The notes beneath the pieces are model-generated. The model saw nothing but the letters and a program-made list of their open reading frames with translations. It was not told where the DNA came from and did no database searches. From Saxidomus purpurata (lineage: Eukaryota; Mollusca; Bivalvia; Venerida; Veneridae), in NCBI GenBank assembly GCA_022818135.1, contig JAFMSR010000019.1, positions 3,205,357 through 3,269,356 of the forward strand: a stretch of 64,000 nucleotides of DNA, read 5' to 3'. Positions within the stretch are counted from its first letter, which is position 1; each line of letters opens with the position of its first letter. A program made the translations under genes and the position numbers. Below are positions 12,165 to 24,879 of this stretch, in pieces.

Positions 12165-13100
12165 ATGTAACATATTAAAACACGTTCCATTTGCACTTGA
12201 CAATTTCCATACTGTCAAGTTACTCCAAAAACAGACCAAAGAGGCGTGAATAACGTTTTCCGCTGAAATTGATGATTTTTTCGTTATATTTTCATGGAAG
12301 AAGTCATTTCATTTTGAATAAATGAATATTTTTCTTCTGAAGAAGAACACATCTTAACGAAATTCCGTTAAGAATTTCTTAACAATTTGATTTGGGTAAA
12401 TATAATTCAAAGTTTCGTTGTTACCTTAAGGCCGTAAATCTATGAAATATTTGATAATTTTTAACGAAATTCCGTTAAGAAAACGTGTTTAAGCGTAATA
12501 CACGCATTGAAATAGAATATATTTCTTTGTAACATTTAGGCCATAAATCTATGAAATATTTGATAAATTCTTAACGAAATCCCGTTAAGAACATTTTAAA
12601 GCGAAATACACGCATTTAAATAAAATATTTTCTTTGTTACATTTATGCCGTCAATCTATGAACAATTTGATAATTCTGAACGGAATTCCGTTAAAAATCT
12701 GGCTACATAAACATGTCAAAGCGAAATACACGCATTTAAATTGAAAAGTTTCTTTGTTACATCTCAGTCGTCAATCTATGAAAAGTTTGATAATTCTTAA
12801 CGAAATTCCGTTAAGATTCTGGCTATATAAACATGTTAAAACGAAATACACGCATTTCAATAGAATATATTTCTCCTTACATTTAAGCGGCCAATCTAGG
12901 AAAAATTTGATTATTCTTAACGAAATTCCGTTAAGAATCTGGCTACATAAACATGTCAAAGCGAAATACACGCATTTAAATTTGATATAATTCTTTGTTA
13001 CATGTAGGCCGTTAATCTATGAAAAATTTGATAATTCTTAACGAAATTCCGTTAAGAATCTGGCTACATTAACATGTTAAGGCGAAATACACGTAGCCAA
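12165..13100 (+). mobile_element. palindrome-monomer element P1, copy 1
   Basis: Starts with AACACGTTCCATTTGCACTT and a hairpin (CTTGACA...TGTCAAG). It then holds seven tandem monomers of about 105-121 bp, each centred on a near-perfect palindrome TTAACGAAATTCCGTTAA (about 12356, 12461, 12571, 12677, 12797, 12917 and 13038). Each monomer also carries AAACATGTTAAAGCGAAATA and TACACGCATTTAAAT. Inverted counterpart at 30015-30775. No coding capacity; the layout resembles Helentron-associated (HINE) elements. Confidence 0.75.
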
Positions 13101-16100
13101 ATTCGGCTAAACAACTGATTTCAAACTTTGAATTCCATCAGATACTGACTGCTGTAACGGTATGCTTATGACAAGAAAAAGACAAAAATATATCGTTATT
13201 ATAAAAAAAACGCTGAAAAATGAAATTATTGTTGTCGTGTGTAATGAGAACGCCGTTTTGAACAACTAATTGATCCTGCTATATATGATTAACTGACACA
13301 TACTCCATCTCTTACGCTTTATTCCAAACCGATTGATCAATTCAACTTGATACTGTATACATGTATACGAAAAACTGTGTCATGCTCATGTGCATGCGCC
13401 AATGCAAGCTGTATGCTTATCAACATAGGATAACTGGAAATGTTTTTGTTATATTTCAGTTACAATAAAGTCAATACAATCCATTACAAAATATACAACA
13501 CTATCATTCCTTTACATTTGTCATTTATCTGATACTGCAATACGTATTTCAATTGGTGAACCAGAGCACAGGTGTTGAAACATTGAGTACATTATCAAGC
13601 CAAGAAGAAGATACATGAAATAATAACATTAATGATCATTATTCTTTGGACCGATTCATTAGGTACTCATGATAACACTGTCCTCACTAATGATAAAGTT
13701 TCTACCTGCCTTTGACTTGTAAAATGAATATGTTCTTTCACTATGTTGTTGCCAAACCATCATACATTGATATATCTATATTTATTATTTGAATAATTAA
13801 AAAGGTCGTAAAGCAAATGTCAGAATTTTACTTTAAGTTGAAGACAAACTCGCTGACTTTTAACACAGAACAAACTTTTTAAGCAATCTAACGGTTAGGT
13901 TATTTTCAAATCAATGTTCTGTCTGTTTGTATTTTGTCTCGTTTCAGGCTTCTCTCCTCCCTCCTTTCTGATCTTTGCATCAGAACTTTGCACACTGAAA
14001 ATAGAAAATTGTTCACTTCGTTTATTTATTGCTAAAGTTAAAAAAACAGAATGAGTTCTTGGTAATGTTTACCATGCATTAAATGTGCATGTAACTTAGT
14101 AAATATAGAGCCTGTTCCGGTGTCGTGTAGACAATTGGATATCGGTTGTTCGCACACCAATTTTGAATTAAGCTTTAACGTACAAAAATAACATTGCACC
14201 CCCTCTTTCTATGATTTACACTTTAAGAACGCACAAAAAATAAACAAGAAAAATCTGCAATACAAAATAATATCTACGGTTGTACGATCGTGCATATAAA
14301 AGTCATTATTTATAAAAGAAACTTACCGTCTCTCTAATCGCCTTTCAAAAGTACACTGGTGCTTCTCTTTAAAAAATCCTCAATTTCCGACATTGGTATA
14401 TCATTTGTCATTTTATAAGCTGTTTTAATATTTTCAATTTAACACTGTCCTAGTACACACTGTACTACTACTAGTAATAATGAAAATAATAATGTAAAAT
14501 ACGATAGACACGGTGCGAAAGTTGAATTATCTGCTTTCATAGAAACAACGCGCGGAGATCAGAGTTTATTATGATATGCATCGGGTGTTTGACCTGGTCA
14601 AGATAACCATTGTGATGTGAGTGCTGTGAAGTTATTACAAGTCGTAGACGTAAATCTGTAATTGATGAATGTAATTTGCCAACTTGAAACAATTCATCCT
14701 GCGTCTGAATTCCTTTGTTCATGGGTGTTCAATTAGTACGTTCGTCTTTTCGTGATAGCTATGGAAAAGAAATTATTTGTAAAGATCGTATCATATATAG
14801 ATGTAAAATGTTGCCATCAAATGAATATACTAGTAGTAAATAATTACGACAATATTTTTGAAGGCCTTATAAAAAGCTATGTTTTAGTTACATTTTTGTA
14901 CCCATAAAAATCGCAATGCGTTTTTTACGATAAATCAGGTAAAAGTGGTTTCTATGTTTGTGGCAGGTTGATATCTATATTATACACCTCACACTAGACT
15001 GGCATTTATCTTTATTGACGCTTCACACTATACTCATTGTATGAGTATCTGACCATTCATTTCTTACTCAATTAACTCCCTTTGCTGCCAAAACGTTAGA
15101 TAATTAATTGAGCTCTGTTAGAATAAAAGGCTAAAACTTCTTTGCTTTGAGCTTTAAGGTCTCACCAAACAGGGTGATAGACCTTAAACTCATATACAAA
15201 CAAGCGTGTAGCTTTAATGAAATATATTATCATCTAGCCTGGTGGCGAGGCTAACCTCACACTGATACATGAACATATATATAGTTTCTTCTAACATTTG
15301 CACCATGTATATTTCAGCATATTTCCGATTCCACTGGGAATTTCTGTTTGTTATATCTTGTAAACGTTTTCTACAGTAGTACTTCAAACATAGCTACTGA
15401 TGTCACCTTTTACAAGCGCTTTCCTACACTGTCGGCAGGTTTTTAAGCTGTAGCATTTTGTCTTTGTTATATATTTTCAGAATAATACCATACATTTTAA
15501 TACAAAGACAAGTGTATGGATCATAACTATGTGGGAAGACAATAGACTTATAAAAGTCGGCTGAGATTGAGAGGTTGTTTTTCTCATGAAGTCTTTTGTC
15601 TTTTAAGAAATATAATCTTTATCAAACATTTGTCTCAATCAAAGCTCATTTTGGGATTGCACAACAAAATATTATGACTGTCTTTCAGTGTGTCCGACCA
15701 CTTGCTTTATGTATCAGTCAAATACAACGCATTCGCTCCCAACTATTGACGTTTCCTTTCCTGTGACTTCATTGATAAAACTAGCGGTGACACAACAATG
15801 CAACATATGCTGATGGCAAACTACAACTGGGCCGTTGGAAGCTTTCAAATATTAAAGTCTTTCCGCTTCATGTTGAAAGCATAGAAAAATACATCCTTTC
15901 CAGATAAATATCCCTCTAAAACTGTTTTCGGATTTCTTATTTCAATTTTTGTAAACCATATGCAAAATATTCGACTCAAATTTATATTTGCTTAATTATT
16001 GCATTTATGACAAATATTGCTACATAAAACCTACTAATTATCAGGGTGTAGTTAATGTATCGGTCAATTTCACTTTTATTTAGATAAATCTACTTGCATG

Positions 16101-16200
16101 CCAGGTGGTACAGAGATTCCTGTCGTATGACCAGATGCAAGGGTTCCGCTCAGTGTTATCTAATACATGCTAAATGGCTACAGAAGTCAATCTTGGGTCA
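13100..16200. other. gene-free AT-rich region
   Basis: No exon, RNA gene or clear repeat seen. Composition is uniformly AT-rich and stop-dense on both strands. Confidence 0.5.
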
Positions 16201-16221
16201 CATTATATCATGATCACTTCT

Positions 16222-16309
16222 TCAATGATTCCTTATTTCATGGCAATTATAGAACCAGGCACAATCTTGCCCGGTTCCAATCGCATTTTTCCAGTCGCTA
16301 GAGTCAAGG
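16222..16309 (-). CDS. candidate terminal exon, unknown protein
   Basis: On the minus strand a good acceptor (CTTCACAATTTCAG) precedes a short open segment ending in TGA. It would encode GSLDSSDWKNAIG...CAWFYNC...RNH and enter in phase 1. GC content is higher than its surroundings. No partner exon was found and the peptide is not recognised. It may be chance. Confidence 0.2.
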
Positions 16310-16724
16310 GAACCTGAAATTGTGAAGATGTTATAAAAATGTCCAGAAAAGACGGGAGGTAATGACTCTAACGACTGATGCCAGTCTACCCTACCCCATG
16401 TTAAATGCAATTTTCACATGTGTCATTTGAATAAACGAAACATTTATGCACAACTTGATACTTTGTCAGATAAATAATAGTTTTTATAACAAAATAGTAA
16501 TGATTTAAGACATGAAATTAGCAGTATGTAAATAATGAATACGTATATACATACTGAAAAATAAAATATCTACTTTACTCAAAAATAAGATATCTACTTC
16601 ATTTAATTTCAATTATTTACATCAACTGTTGCATAATCTTGCATGCCATAATAACTATAATATTGAAGGAATCTTCCTGGAATATGACCAGTTTTCGCAC
16701 AGACAGGAGGAATTAAACAGGTCA

Positions 16725-16803
16725 CGGTAAAATTCCGCTGATGGGATTCGAACCGGCAACCTTCTAATGAGGTGTCCGCCGCTCTATACATCTACACATC
16801 GGC
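16725..16803 (-). repeat. tRNA-like SINE head
   Basis: The reverse complement holds a B-box match GGTTCGAATCCCATC and a tRNA-like 5' half (GCGGCGGACACCTCATT). Stems are imperfect. This is SINE-derived rather than a functional tRNA. Confidence 0.5.
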
Positions 16804-16933
16804 GTCTCCCTGCATAGCGTTTACTTCATTCCAGATCGTTTACTTTAACACGTTTTTCTAAATGCATAGTTTTGTTCGATTTTCCGTTCGATAACAATGA
16901 CCTTTTTCAATCATAGTGCATTGATGAATAAAA

Positions 16934-16991
16934 ATGACAGCTGCAGTCTATCTGCGATTTATTTTGATTGTCCGGGTGTTCGAAAAGGCAG
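16934..16991 (+). CDS. candidate first coding exon (signal-peptide-like), unknown gene
   Basis: ATG followed by 19 open codons (MTAAVYLRFILIVRVFEKA) and a strong donor G|GTAAGA in phase 1. The peptide has a short hydrophobic core after one Arg, like a weak signal peptide. No downstream partner was identified with confidence; the phase would fit the candidate exon at 29151, but nothing else ties them. Confidence 0.25.
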
Positions 16992-17732
16992 GTAAGAAAG
17001 AAATGTTTCCTTTACTTTAATTTGGTCGTTTGAATTATCTTTTATATTTCATAATCATCACAGGTTGGTAGTGTGAAAAGCAAATCAGTTTTTCGTAACA
17101 AGTTTTATATGCAAAGATTTCATACAGTATGTGTAGAAATGTGAAAATGACGTACATAAAAAAAATAGAAAGACAACCACATTACAGAGAAATAAACAGA
17201 AGGGAAAGACTGTCGATTATATTGATTATTTAAGAAAGCATTAACATTACACAATTTCAAAACAGAAATATATATGGGTAGATATGTGGATAAGGATGAG
17301 ACAATTGATTTTACTCCGTATTGGCCTATGTGGCAGAAGACCAGAGTGTGATCCCCGGCAAGGAAACATGGGATGAATGCACCTAGCACAACATTAAGCT
17401 GTGAATGAGTTTATCACTTTTGCAAATTAACCAGGCTCCATGATTATAAAGCGTTTAGACAACTAGAGAAGCAATTTTGACAGTCATTTCAAGTTCTTAT
17501 AGAAAGCTAGTTAGACACATTTTACTAAGAATTTATTAAATGTTTTATTATATTATTGATTCAAAGTTTGAGCACGAAACTGAGTTGAGTTATGATCACG
17601 GGGCCTGAAACTTCTGACATAAAAAGACATAAATTCGCAGTTGATTTACATTTATCTTCGGTTTTCGTCTTGGCAAGTCTGGTGACTTCGTTTCATATTT
17701 TACACAGATGAAACAATTATAAGGGATGTGTG

Positions 17733-17830
17733 CTGCGGTAGTGGAGTGGTTAACGCTCTGGACTACTAATCCGGAGGTCCCCGGTCCGAATCCCGGCCGG
17801 GGCATTTGAAATTACAGAAACACTTTTAGT
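17733..17830 (+). repeat. tRNA-derived SINE
   Basis: Has an A box (TAGTGGAGTGGTTAACGC), an anticodon-like arm (GGACTACTAATCC) and a B box (GGTCCGAATCCCGGCC), followed by non-tRNA sequence. There is no terminator or 3' pairing expected of a tRNA gene. Confidence 0.6.
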
Positions 17831-19890
17831 GTTTCCAATCCATCTAGAGATGAACTGGTTAGAAACCAAAAGGTAGTCTCACGTGTATCGATGCTATCGT
17901 ATACACTGGACATGTAAAAAGAACAAGGGGTCTATTCGTAAAAGAGCTAGGGTCTGGTACCCGGATTCCCTTGTATATACATCTGTCTCTCTTCAACCAG
18001 CGCCTGTCAGGAGTATTGGCAAGTTTACCCAAGGAGAAGTGCCAGGGTTGGCCGGGAATTGCAAACAATCAAAGAAAAAAGTAGCTAAAGTAATTAAACT
18101 AGTGTGATTAAAAAATCTGACTTAAGCTAATGAAATAATTAAAACTTTTAATATTCAAAGCATATAATTTTTATTTCATATTACGATAAATAAATGCTAT
18201 AAGCTTACGTCACGCAAACTCTATTATCGTCGGTTACAAGGAAATTATGATTTAAAGAATTGTATTGAACCTACAATATCCGTCATCTCGCACTTACGGA
18301 AAGCTAGTTATTCGGAGTAATCGCTGGAACATATATTTTTGCAAAAAGGTTAGGATACGTGTACCACTAATGAAAAGTCGCTAGTTCTTCCACTCATTAG
18401 TGATTCGGTTGATCATGGTTTTTGTGTGGAGAACGATAAATTAAAAAAAATGAGCGAAAACAAATTACATGTAGTTTTAAAACAAAAAGACTCGCACTTA
18501 AAACTAGGGGCGGCGAATTTGATCTTAATATCCACAAACTAAAGTTACGAGCTGTCTTTTCAGTCTCGACTTTAAATTGAAATTTCGTATGCTGGTGCAT
18601 TACATTGGAGAAAAAAGAAATACGTATGGTTATGAAAGGATGCGCAATATTTTCGAAAACCCAAAGATACATACTTAGCTTGAAAACTTAAAAAAACACA
18701 AAGGAATGTAGACCTGTGTATACTTTAAACTATTTCCAGATGACGCTTTGTGTGAATAGGGAATGAAGACCCCGTTCAGGCGATACTTTCAGTGAGGAGG
18801 TGAAAAATTACTTCTGAATTAAATATCATTTAACACTTACAGATTCTAATCACAGGCAAACATTCACGAACTGAACATGCAAGTGTGAGAGAGTTCAGTT
18901 TTGTTCATTAATGTATTTTGTGTATCGCTGTTTATATGACGTGTTTTATTTTTCCACGAGTTTCTTCTTTAGCAAAGACGGAAATGAGAAAAATAAAATT
19001 ATCTCGGAAAAATTAGTTAAGCAACTATTGTAGTTTTTCTTTACAAATAAACTATTGTTCTTTATGTGTCTATATCTGATCTTGCACTGGTTGTTCGAAC
19101 CCATCCTAGTCACAGGAATACTGAAATATTGTATAAAATTTTAAAATGTTTTTACCTTTAGAAGTATTCGTTATATATATCTAGTCGCCACTGGAGCATC
19201 TGAATTAGTTCTATCAGAGTTGCAGGTATGGTACCGACCCGATCTTAACGCTATAGAATAGCAATGGTCAAAGATCACATTAACCTATAAATTGTTTTAG
19301 GTAGATAAAGAATCGTAGGTTTTAAAATAGACCATCCTGGAATATAAATTGCTTGATTGAAAAACATGAGCCCGTGTGTGAATCAACTTATCCCTGTGTA
19401 AAAACAGAAAAAACGTACAAAGTTACTCCCAATACATCATAACGTCAAAACTACGTTTGGGTTAGGGGTGAAATTTCGTGGAATTGTAAAATAGTAAGCC
19501 GGTGACCCATCCTTTTTATCATATCAAATGATCATCAAAGTTGATTTTGATAACTCCAATTGTATGGCAAAATTTTAAGCAAAACCTTGATAGAATTTTA
19601 CAGTTTAGACGTCACATAATCGCGACTAGCGTCTCAATCGTCGAATTTTTTTCATAAAATTCTATACCATATAAATAACGTCTTAAATGCGAGGCGCATG
19701 TTATTTCATATTTGCTATAAACTGAATACGATGACATAGCCTGCTAAGATGCTAATTATGCGAACAATTATTACCTTCTCCAGTTCTGATCTGTATATAG
19801 TGCATATATTACTTGAACTTTTAAACACTCCCAAACGATTCTACAGTTCAACGTAATGTTGTTAAATATTTTTTTTTGTATTTGAATGCT
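17830..19890. other. gene-free region
   Basis: No supported exons. Open stretches in this interval lack splice context and have no recognisable protein features. Confidence 0.5.
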
Positions 19891-21446
19891 GCTCGTTAAG
19901 AACTCTCATCGCAAACTGCAGACTACTTGCCAGTTCGCAGTATGCAATTCGAAACGCGAACTGCGAACTGGCAACTAGTCTGTAGTTAGCGATTCGAATT
20001 GCGAATTGGAAACTGCCGACTAGTTCCATGCTAAAATGAAGACTTGTTGCCAGTTCGCAGTTCGCGACTCGAATTGCAAACTTAAGACAAGTTCCCTGTT
20101 TTCAGTTCGTTATTCGTTATTTGTTCCCAACTTGTGGTTTGAACTGCTGATTGCAAACCAGACATCAGTTTACTTGTATAATAGCGATATTTTGCGATTC
20201 GAATTGCGAATTGCAATATGCTATGCAGTTACTATATATAGTTTGCGATTCGATTAGAGAATAGGGAACTGCCGAATAGTTTTCAATTCGCTGTTAAGAA
20301 GAAGACTAGTTGCCAGATCGCAATTCGCGATTTCCCAGTTCGCAGTTCGCGGCTCGAATTGCGAATTGCACACTTTAGACAAGTTCCTTATTCTCAATTT
20401 GCGATTTGACTGATTCCCAGCTTGTTGTTCGAATTGCTGCTTGCAAAACAGTAACCAGTTCACTATTAGAATTATGACTTTTTGCGATGCGAATTGCGAA
20501 CTGCGAACTACAGACTAGTTGCCAGTTTGCAGTTCGCGATTTGAATTGCGAATTGCAAACTGCGAACTGAAAACTATTCGGCAGTTCCCATTCTCTAGTC
20601 GGATTGCGAATTGCAAACTAGTCACTTGTTTGCGATTCGATTAGCGAATTGGGAGCTGCCGAATAGTTCTTCTTCTCAGTTCGCGGTTTGAGCCGTTTGA
20701 ATTGCAAGAACTGCGAACTGAAAACTTTTCGGCAGTTCCCATTCTCTAGTCGAATTGCGAATTGCAAACTAGTCACTTGTTTGCGATTCGATTAGCGAAT
20801 TGGGAGCTGCCGAATAGTTCTTACTTCTCAGTTCGCGGTTTGAGCGAATACTTGTGGTCAGTTCGCAGTTGGAAATTACCCATTTTCTTAGTTCGCTGTT
20901 AGGAAGAAGACTATTTGCCAGTTCGAATTGCGAATTGCAAACTTCAGACAAGTTCCAAGTTCGCAATTCGACTAGTTCCTAGCTTGTGGTTCGAATTGTT
21001 CAGTTTGCTAATAGAAAAGCGTTTTTTTCGCGATTCGAATCGTGAATTGCAAACTGCAGACAAGTTGCCAGTTCGCAGTTTGCGATTCGAATTGTGAATT
21101 GAAAACTGCTAACTACAAACAAGATACCCGGTTGCAGTTTGCGATTTGAATCGCAAACTTATTTCTCACTGCGAACTGGCAACAAGTCTTCATTCAAACT
21201 GCGAACTGAGAACTGGGAACTATTCGGCAGTATCCATTTCTCTTATCGAATCGCAAACCATATTGCAATTCGCAAATCGAATCGCGAACTGCGAACTGGC
21301 AACTAGTCTGAAGTTTGCAATTCGCAATTCGAGTCGCAAACTACGAACTGGCAACTAGTCTTCATTTTAACCGCGAACTGAGAACATGAAACTCGTCGGC
21401 ATTTCTCAATTCGCAATTCGAATTGCGAACTGCGAACTACCCACTA

Positions 21447-21631
21447 CAGTAAAACATTCCGTTTATAACGAACTGCTTGGGACCATTTAAATGTATTCCT
21501 TATATCCGGAGTTTGTTATATCCATATACCATTTCCATGTAAAATTAAGAAAGAAAAAACTCGGGCAGAGAAATTGTTCCTTATATCCGAAATTTCGCTA
21601 TATCCGGAGTCGTTATATACGGAGTTTACTG
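21447..21631. mobile_element. pogo/Tigger-type MITE with TA target duplication
   Basis: Terminal inverted repeats begin CAGTAAAACATTCCG (left) and CAGTAAACTCCGTATATAAC (right, reverse complement). TA dinucleotides flank both ends (21445-21446 and 21632-21633). CAGTA-type ends with TATAACGA are typical of pogo/Tigger elements. The body contains repeated ATATCCGGAG. It is 185 bp with no ORF and is nested inside the palindromic array. Confidence 0.75.
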
Positions 21632-21721
21632 TAGTTGCCAGTTTGCAGTTAACGATTCGAATCGCGAACTGGCAACTAGTCTGCAGTTCGCGATTCGAAT
21701 CGCGAATTGAAATCTGCCGAC

Positions 21722-21935
21722 TGGCGCCACCGTGGCGCAATAGTAGCGCGTTCGCCTCATGATCGAAGGGCTCCAGGTTCAATCCCTACCATCACCATGT
21801 CGGTAGTGTCCTTAGGCAAGATGCAAATCATTTCACATTGCCTCTCTCTCTTCGATGTTGATTCCATCTGGAATGAGTCTCGAGAGAGATTAATATAAAT
21901 TGTAAGAACTTGTTTCGCAATCGAGAATAAATAAA
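21722..21935 (+). mobile_element. tRNA-derived SINE, family S1
   Basis: The head has A-box-like GGCGCAATAGTAGCGCG and B box GGTTCAATCCC. The body is shared with 23922-24150 (GGTAGTGTCCTTAG, TTGATTCCATCTG, GAGTCTCGA...ATTAAT and TTGTTTCGCAAT). Palindromic-array words flank both sides, so it inserted into the array. Confidence 0.75.
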
Positions 21936-21999
21936 ACTAATCATGAACTGCAAACTGATTCGAATCGCGAACTGTGAACTGCAAACCAACTTTACGGCT

Positions 22000-23380
22000 A
22001 TTGAATAAGTATCTCTATTCAATTCCTGATGTAATAAAATTCACAAAATATTAGAAAGAGAAACCACCTAAAGTTTAAATGTGTTTGATCTAGTCGAAGT
22101 GCAAAGTATTCATCGCATTTAAGATCTGCACTGACGGCATTATCGTTGAACGCATTGTTAACAGAAATAGATATACTATTTTAATGCAGTAACAAAACAA
22201 TATTGATGTTTCATCGTTTCTGGTAATAATACCAACGAATGTACTTCTGATAGTGTTTATCAGTAACGGACTATTCTATAGCTATTTAAGTTTCATTTCG
22301 TACATATATGAAAAAGTTTTTATTAACCTATCAAGGATGTAAGTATATCAAGAAAATGTTGATAGCCTTTAACATGTGGACAACCATCTTCATTACACAT
22401 TTGACATGCCATAAAATGTCGAATATAATGGACTATATGTATGTCATCAGCAAAGGGTAGGCTGTTAATGAAGCCTGTATTATATAATTGTTCAGACCAT
22501 TGCTGTAATTAGCTAGGTGTCTACACGGTCACCTAGAGCGTGTTGTAATAAGAAAATGCTGACACTATCTTCATTATCTAAACGGTACTGTGAATGAGCT
22601 CAGTCTGTTCCCGCGAAATCTGTAAAATTTATATGCGTAAAACAATTCTGATGCATAATTATGGTATTCTGCTAACGTAACATTATCAATTACTTACGAC
22701 GACATGGAGAATAGTTTGTTTATTAATTGCATAGCCTCTATTGAACGCAGACAAATACATTACTTTTTAAACCGACATTATTTTACCCAGCTTATGACAT
22801 CTTTACAATATTTTTTATTAGATGAATTTCAACATAATTATGTATGCAAATGTAATGCAGTCCGAACGCAATATCTATATGAGATAAAATGTACATTTTA
22901 TTGACTGGAAGTGAAGTTCGGCGCCTAGAATTATAGCAAATGGATTTCGATACATAACAATCTTTATGAATCTTTCGTAATTCTTAAAAAGTGCTTCGGT
23001 TGGTTACAGTTTGTTTTTATAAATCCAGCTACACCGATCATGACCAATTTGCCTTAAACATGTACTTAAAATATTAAATATCGGATATTTGTCACCCTGT
23101 ATAAAATGCAATAAAAAAAATATTATTTCGTTTATCCTCAATCCAATAGAAATGCTTGTTTTTTTGTTGTTGTTTATTTTGCATGCACTTTTAATCCTTT
23201 TCTATTTTAAACGTGAACATTATGCAAAATGCAAAAGACACATTGATAATATGAATGATGATTCTTGCATATTCAGGGTCCTTGGGCGATGACAAAACAC
23301 GCACTCGCATGTAACTCAAATCGTGCATATAACTTTCTGCCAACTTCTAATCGAAGTTATATACTCTGAAACGATTGGTG
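22000..23380. other. gene-free AT-rich region
   Basis: No supported exon. A hydrophobic open stretch around 23152-23292 is AT-driven, with no splice or start support. Confidence 0.45.
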
Positions 23381-23384
23381 ATAT

Positions 23385-23460
23385 TGATAGCTCCGAGGTT
23401 CACGGTAAGGTCAATCCCGGGTTCGAATCTCGGCCGAGGACGAAGTGTACTTGAACAAGG
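23385..23460 (+). repeat. tRNA-like B-box relic
   Basis: Carries CGGGTTCGAATCTCGGCC preceded by a weak A-box region. Too degraded for a tRNA gene. Confidence 0.35.
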
Positions 23461-23921
23461 ACACTGCTGCCACATTTGCCTTAGTGCACACGACAGCGAA
23501 CTGAATAACTCTTTCCGCGATGCTGATGAGTATAAAGGCCTCAGATGCTTTCTTCGCAAAAGAACTTAATGCCTGGGTTCTATTAAAATTACATTTAACG
23601 TTTACTTCGTAGGTTGACATAAAATGTACACTGCATGCGTAAAGGTCTAGCCCTTCCTGTAACTTCATTAATCATCATATAAACATGTTTTAGTCTTGAA
23701 TTGTAAGTACTATAATACAATTATCTACACATACATGTGTTTCGATGATACAATAAATACCTCAAACTGTTTCCAAAGTCGGACATATACACGTAAACCG
23801 TGTACAAGTTTCTTTTATAATGGGATTGAGTCGAAGGCATGACCATGACTAAGAGCCTTGTCACAACACGTGATCAAATGTCTAAAACAAATATATGATT
23901 CACGCAATATTTATATCGCAT

Positions 23922-24150
23922 TTGGAGCCGCCATGATGCAGTGGTAGCGTGTTTGCCTCAGGATCCCAGGTTCGATCCCCACCAGTGCCCAAGTTGTGGT
24001 AGTGTCCTTAGCAAGAAATAGATAAGTCAACGTTGCTCCCGTCTTTTTATTAGCTGATTCCATCTGACTGAGTCTCGATAGTGATTAATGTGAGTTGTAA
24101 ATGTTTGTTTCGCAATTAAGATTAGATGAATTAGTATAAAATTAAAATCA
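23922..24150 (+). mobile_element. tRNA-derived SINE, family S1
   Basis: Second copy of the family at 21722: head GATGCAGTGGTAGCGTG, B box GGTTCGATCCCCACC, then GGTAGTGTCCTTAGC, CTGATTCCATCTGA and TTGTTTCGCAATTAAG. Confidence 0.75.
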
Positions 24151-24639
24151 TATTTCTAATATTTTAATACTGTATTAACCCCCCACCCCTTCATAAACAC
24201 ACACCATGATGATGCCATATCTATGTTTGATATATGTAAGTGTATGTTTGTCTCATCGCTACAAATTAAGAACACAATCATAATATTAGGTTACAGGGGA
24301 TATTAGACATTTTAGTCCGTGCGAGATTTCGAAGAAAATCATTATTTTATTAGCTCATTCTGTACGTTTTCAAACAGTCTGTACCAACATATTGTAACTA
24401 TAGTAATATATGGTACATATCTGCGTAGAACTATGTCATAGCTACATTTTAAGACTAAACCATTGTAATAACACAAAGAATGTGGTCACGGGAGAGGTTA
24501 GACCTTTTCGCGTATGGCTAAGAAAATTGTAATTTTGTGACCGTGCTACTACACTGATGTAATCACATCTGTATATGATGCATTATTTATATGTAGATGT
24601 ATGTCATAACATATTTTAAGAGCATATTTATCGTTATTG

Positions 24640-24870
24640 AGGCCACAGGAGTAAGCTAACGTCATCGTTTATGTTGTTCACCTCAAACGCATATATCGAG
24701 TGGTAATTACTTTTCCTCTTGGATTCGATCCCTGGTCAGTCCACACGTGCACCTAGGTGTAAATTGGAACAAGTTATAAAGTTTTCTGACTCTTTTTGTC
24801 ATAGTGAAATGGTCCGATCATGTGTGGTGGTGTTTCGAGAGCGATTAGTGTGAATTTATGGAACAACATA
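24640..24870 (+). mobile_element. degenerate tRNA-derived SINE
   Basis: Carries a B-box-like GATTCGATCCCTGGTC and a tail GTTTCGAGAGCGATTAGTGTG related to the S1 family tail, with much divergence between. Confidence 0.45.
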
Positions 24871-24879
24871 ACCATTGGA

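Larger units (their letters stand above)
19900..21990. repeat. 2.1-kb scrambled palindromic repeat array
   Basis: Built almost wholly from permuted short words and their reverse complements: CAGTTCGC and GCGAACTG, GATTCGAATTGCGAATTGCA, GACTAGTTGCCAGTTCG, AACTATTCGGCAGTTCCC and CCGAATAGTT. TTCGAA-centred palindromes recur. One larger unit is tandemly duplicated with about a 151-bp period (20561-20711 and 20712-20850), differing at few bases. Interrupted by a MITE (21447-21631) and a SINE (21722-21935), after which array words resume (TTCGAATCGCGAACTG). Short ORFs inside are products of the repeat, not genes. Confidence 0.85.

Noticed and set aside
17733..17806. Functional tRNA gene
   Set aside because: A and B boxes are present but acceptor pairing and a terminator are not; better explained as a SINE head.
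20036..21358. Several short frames with KLRTGN/ANCELATS-type peptides
   Set aside because: They repeat the words of the palindromic array on both strands and have no independent support.
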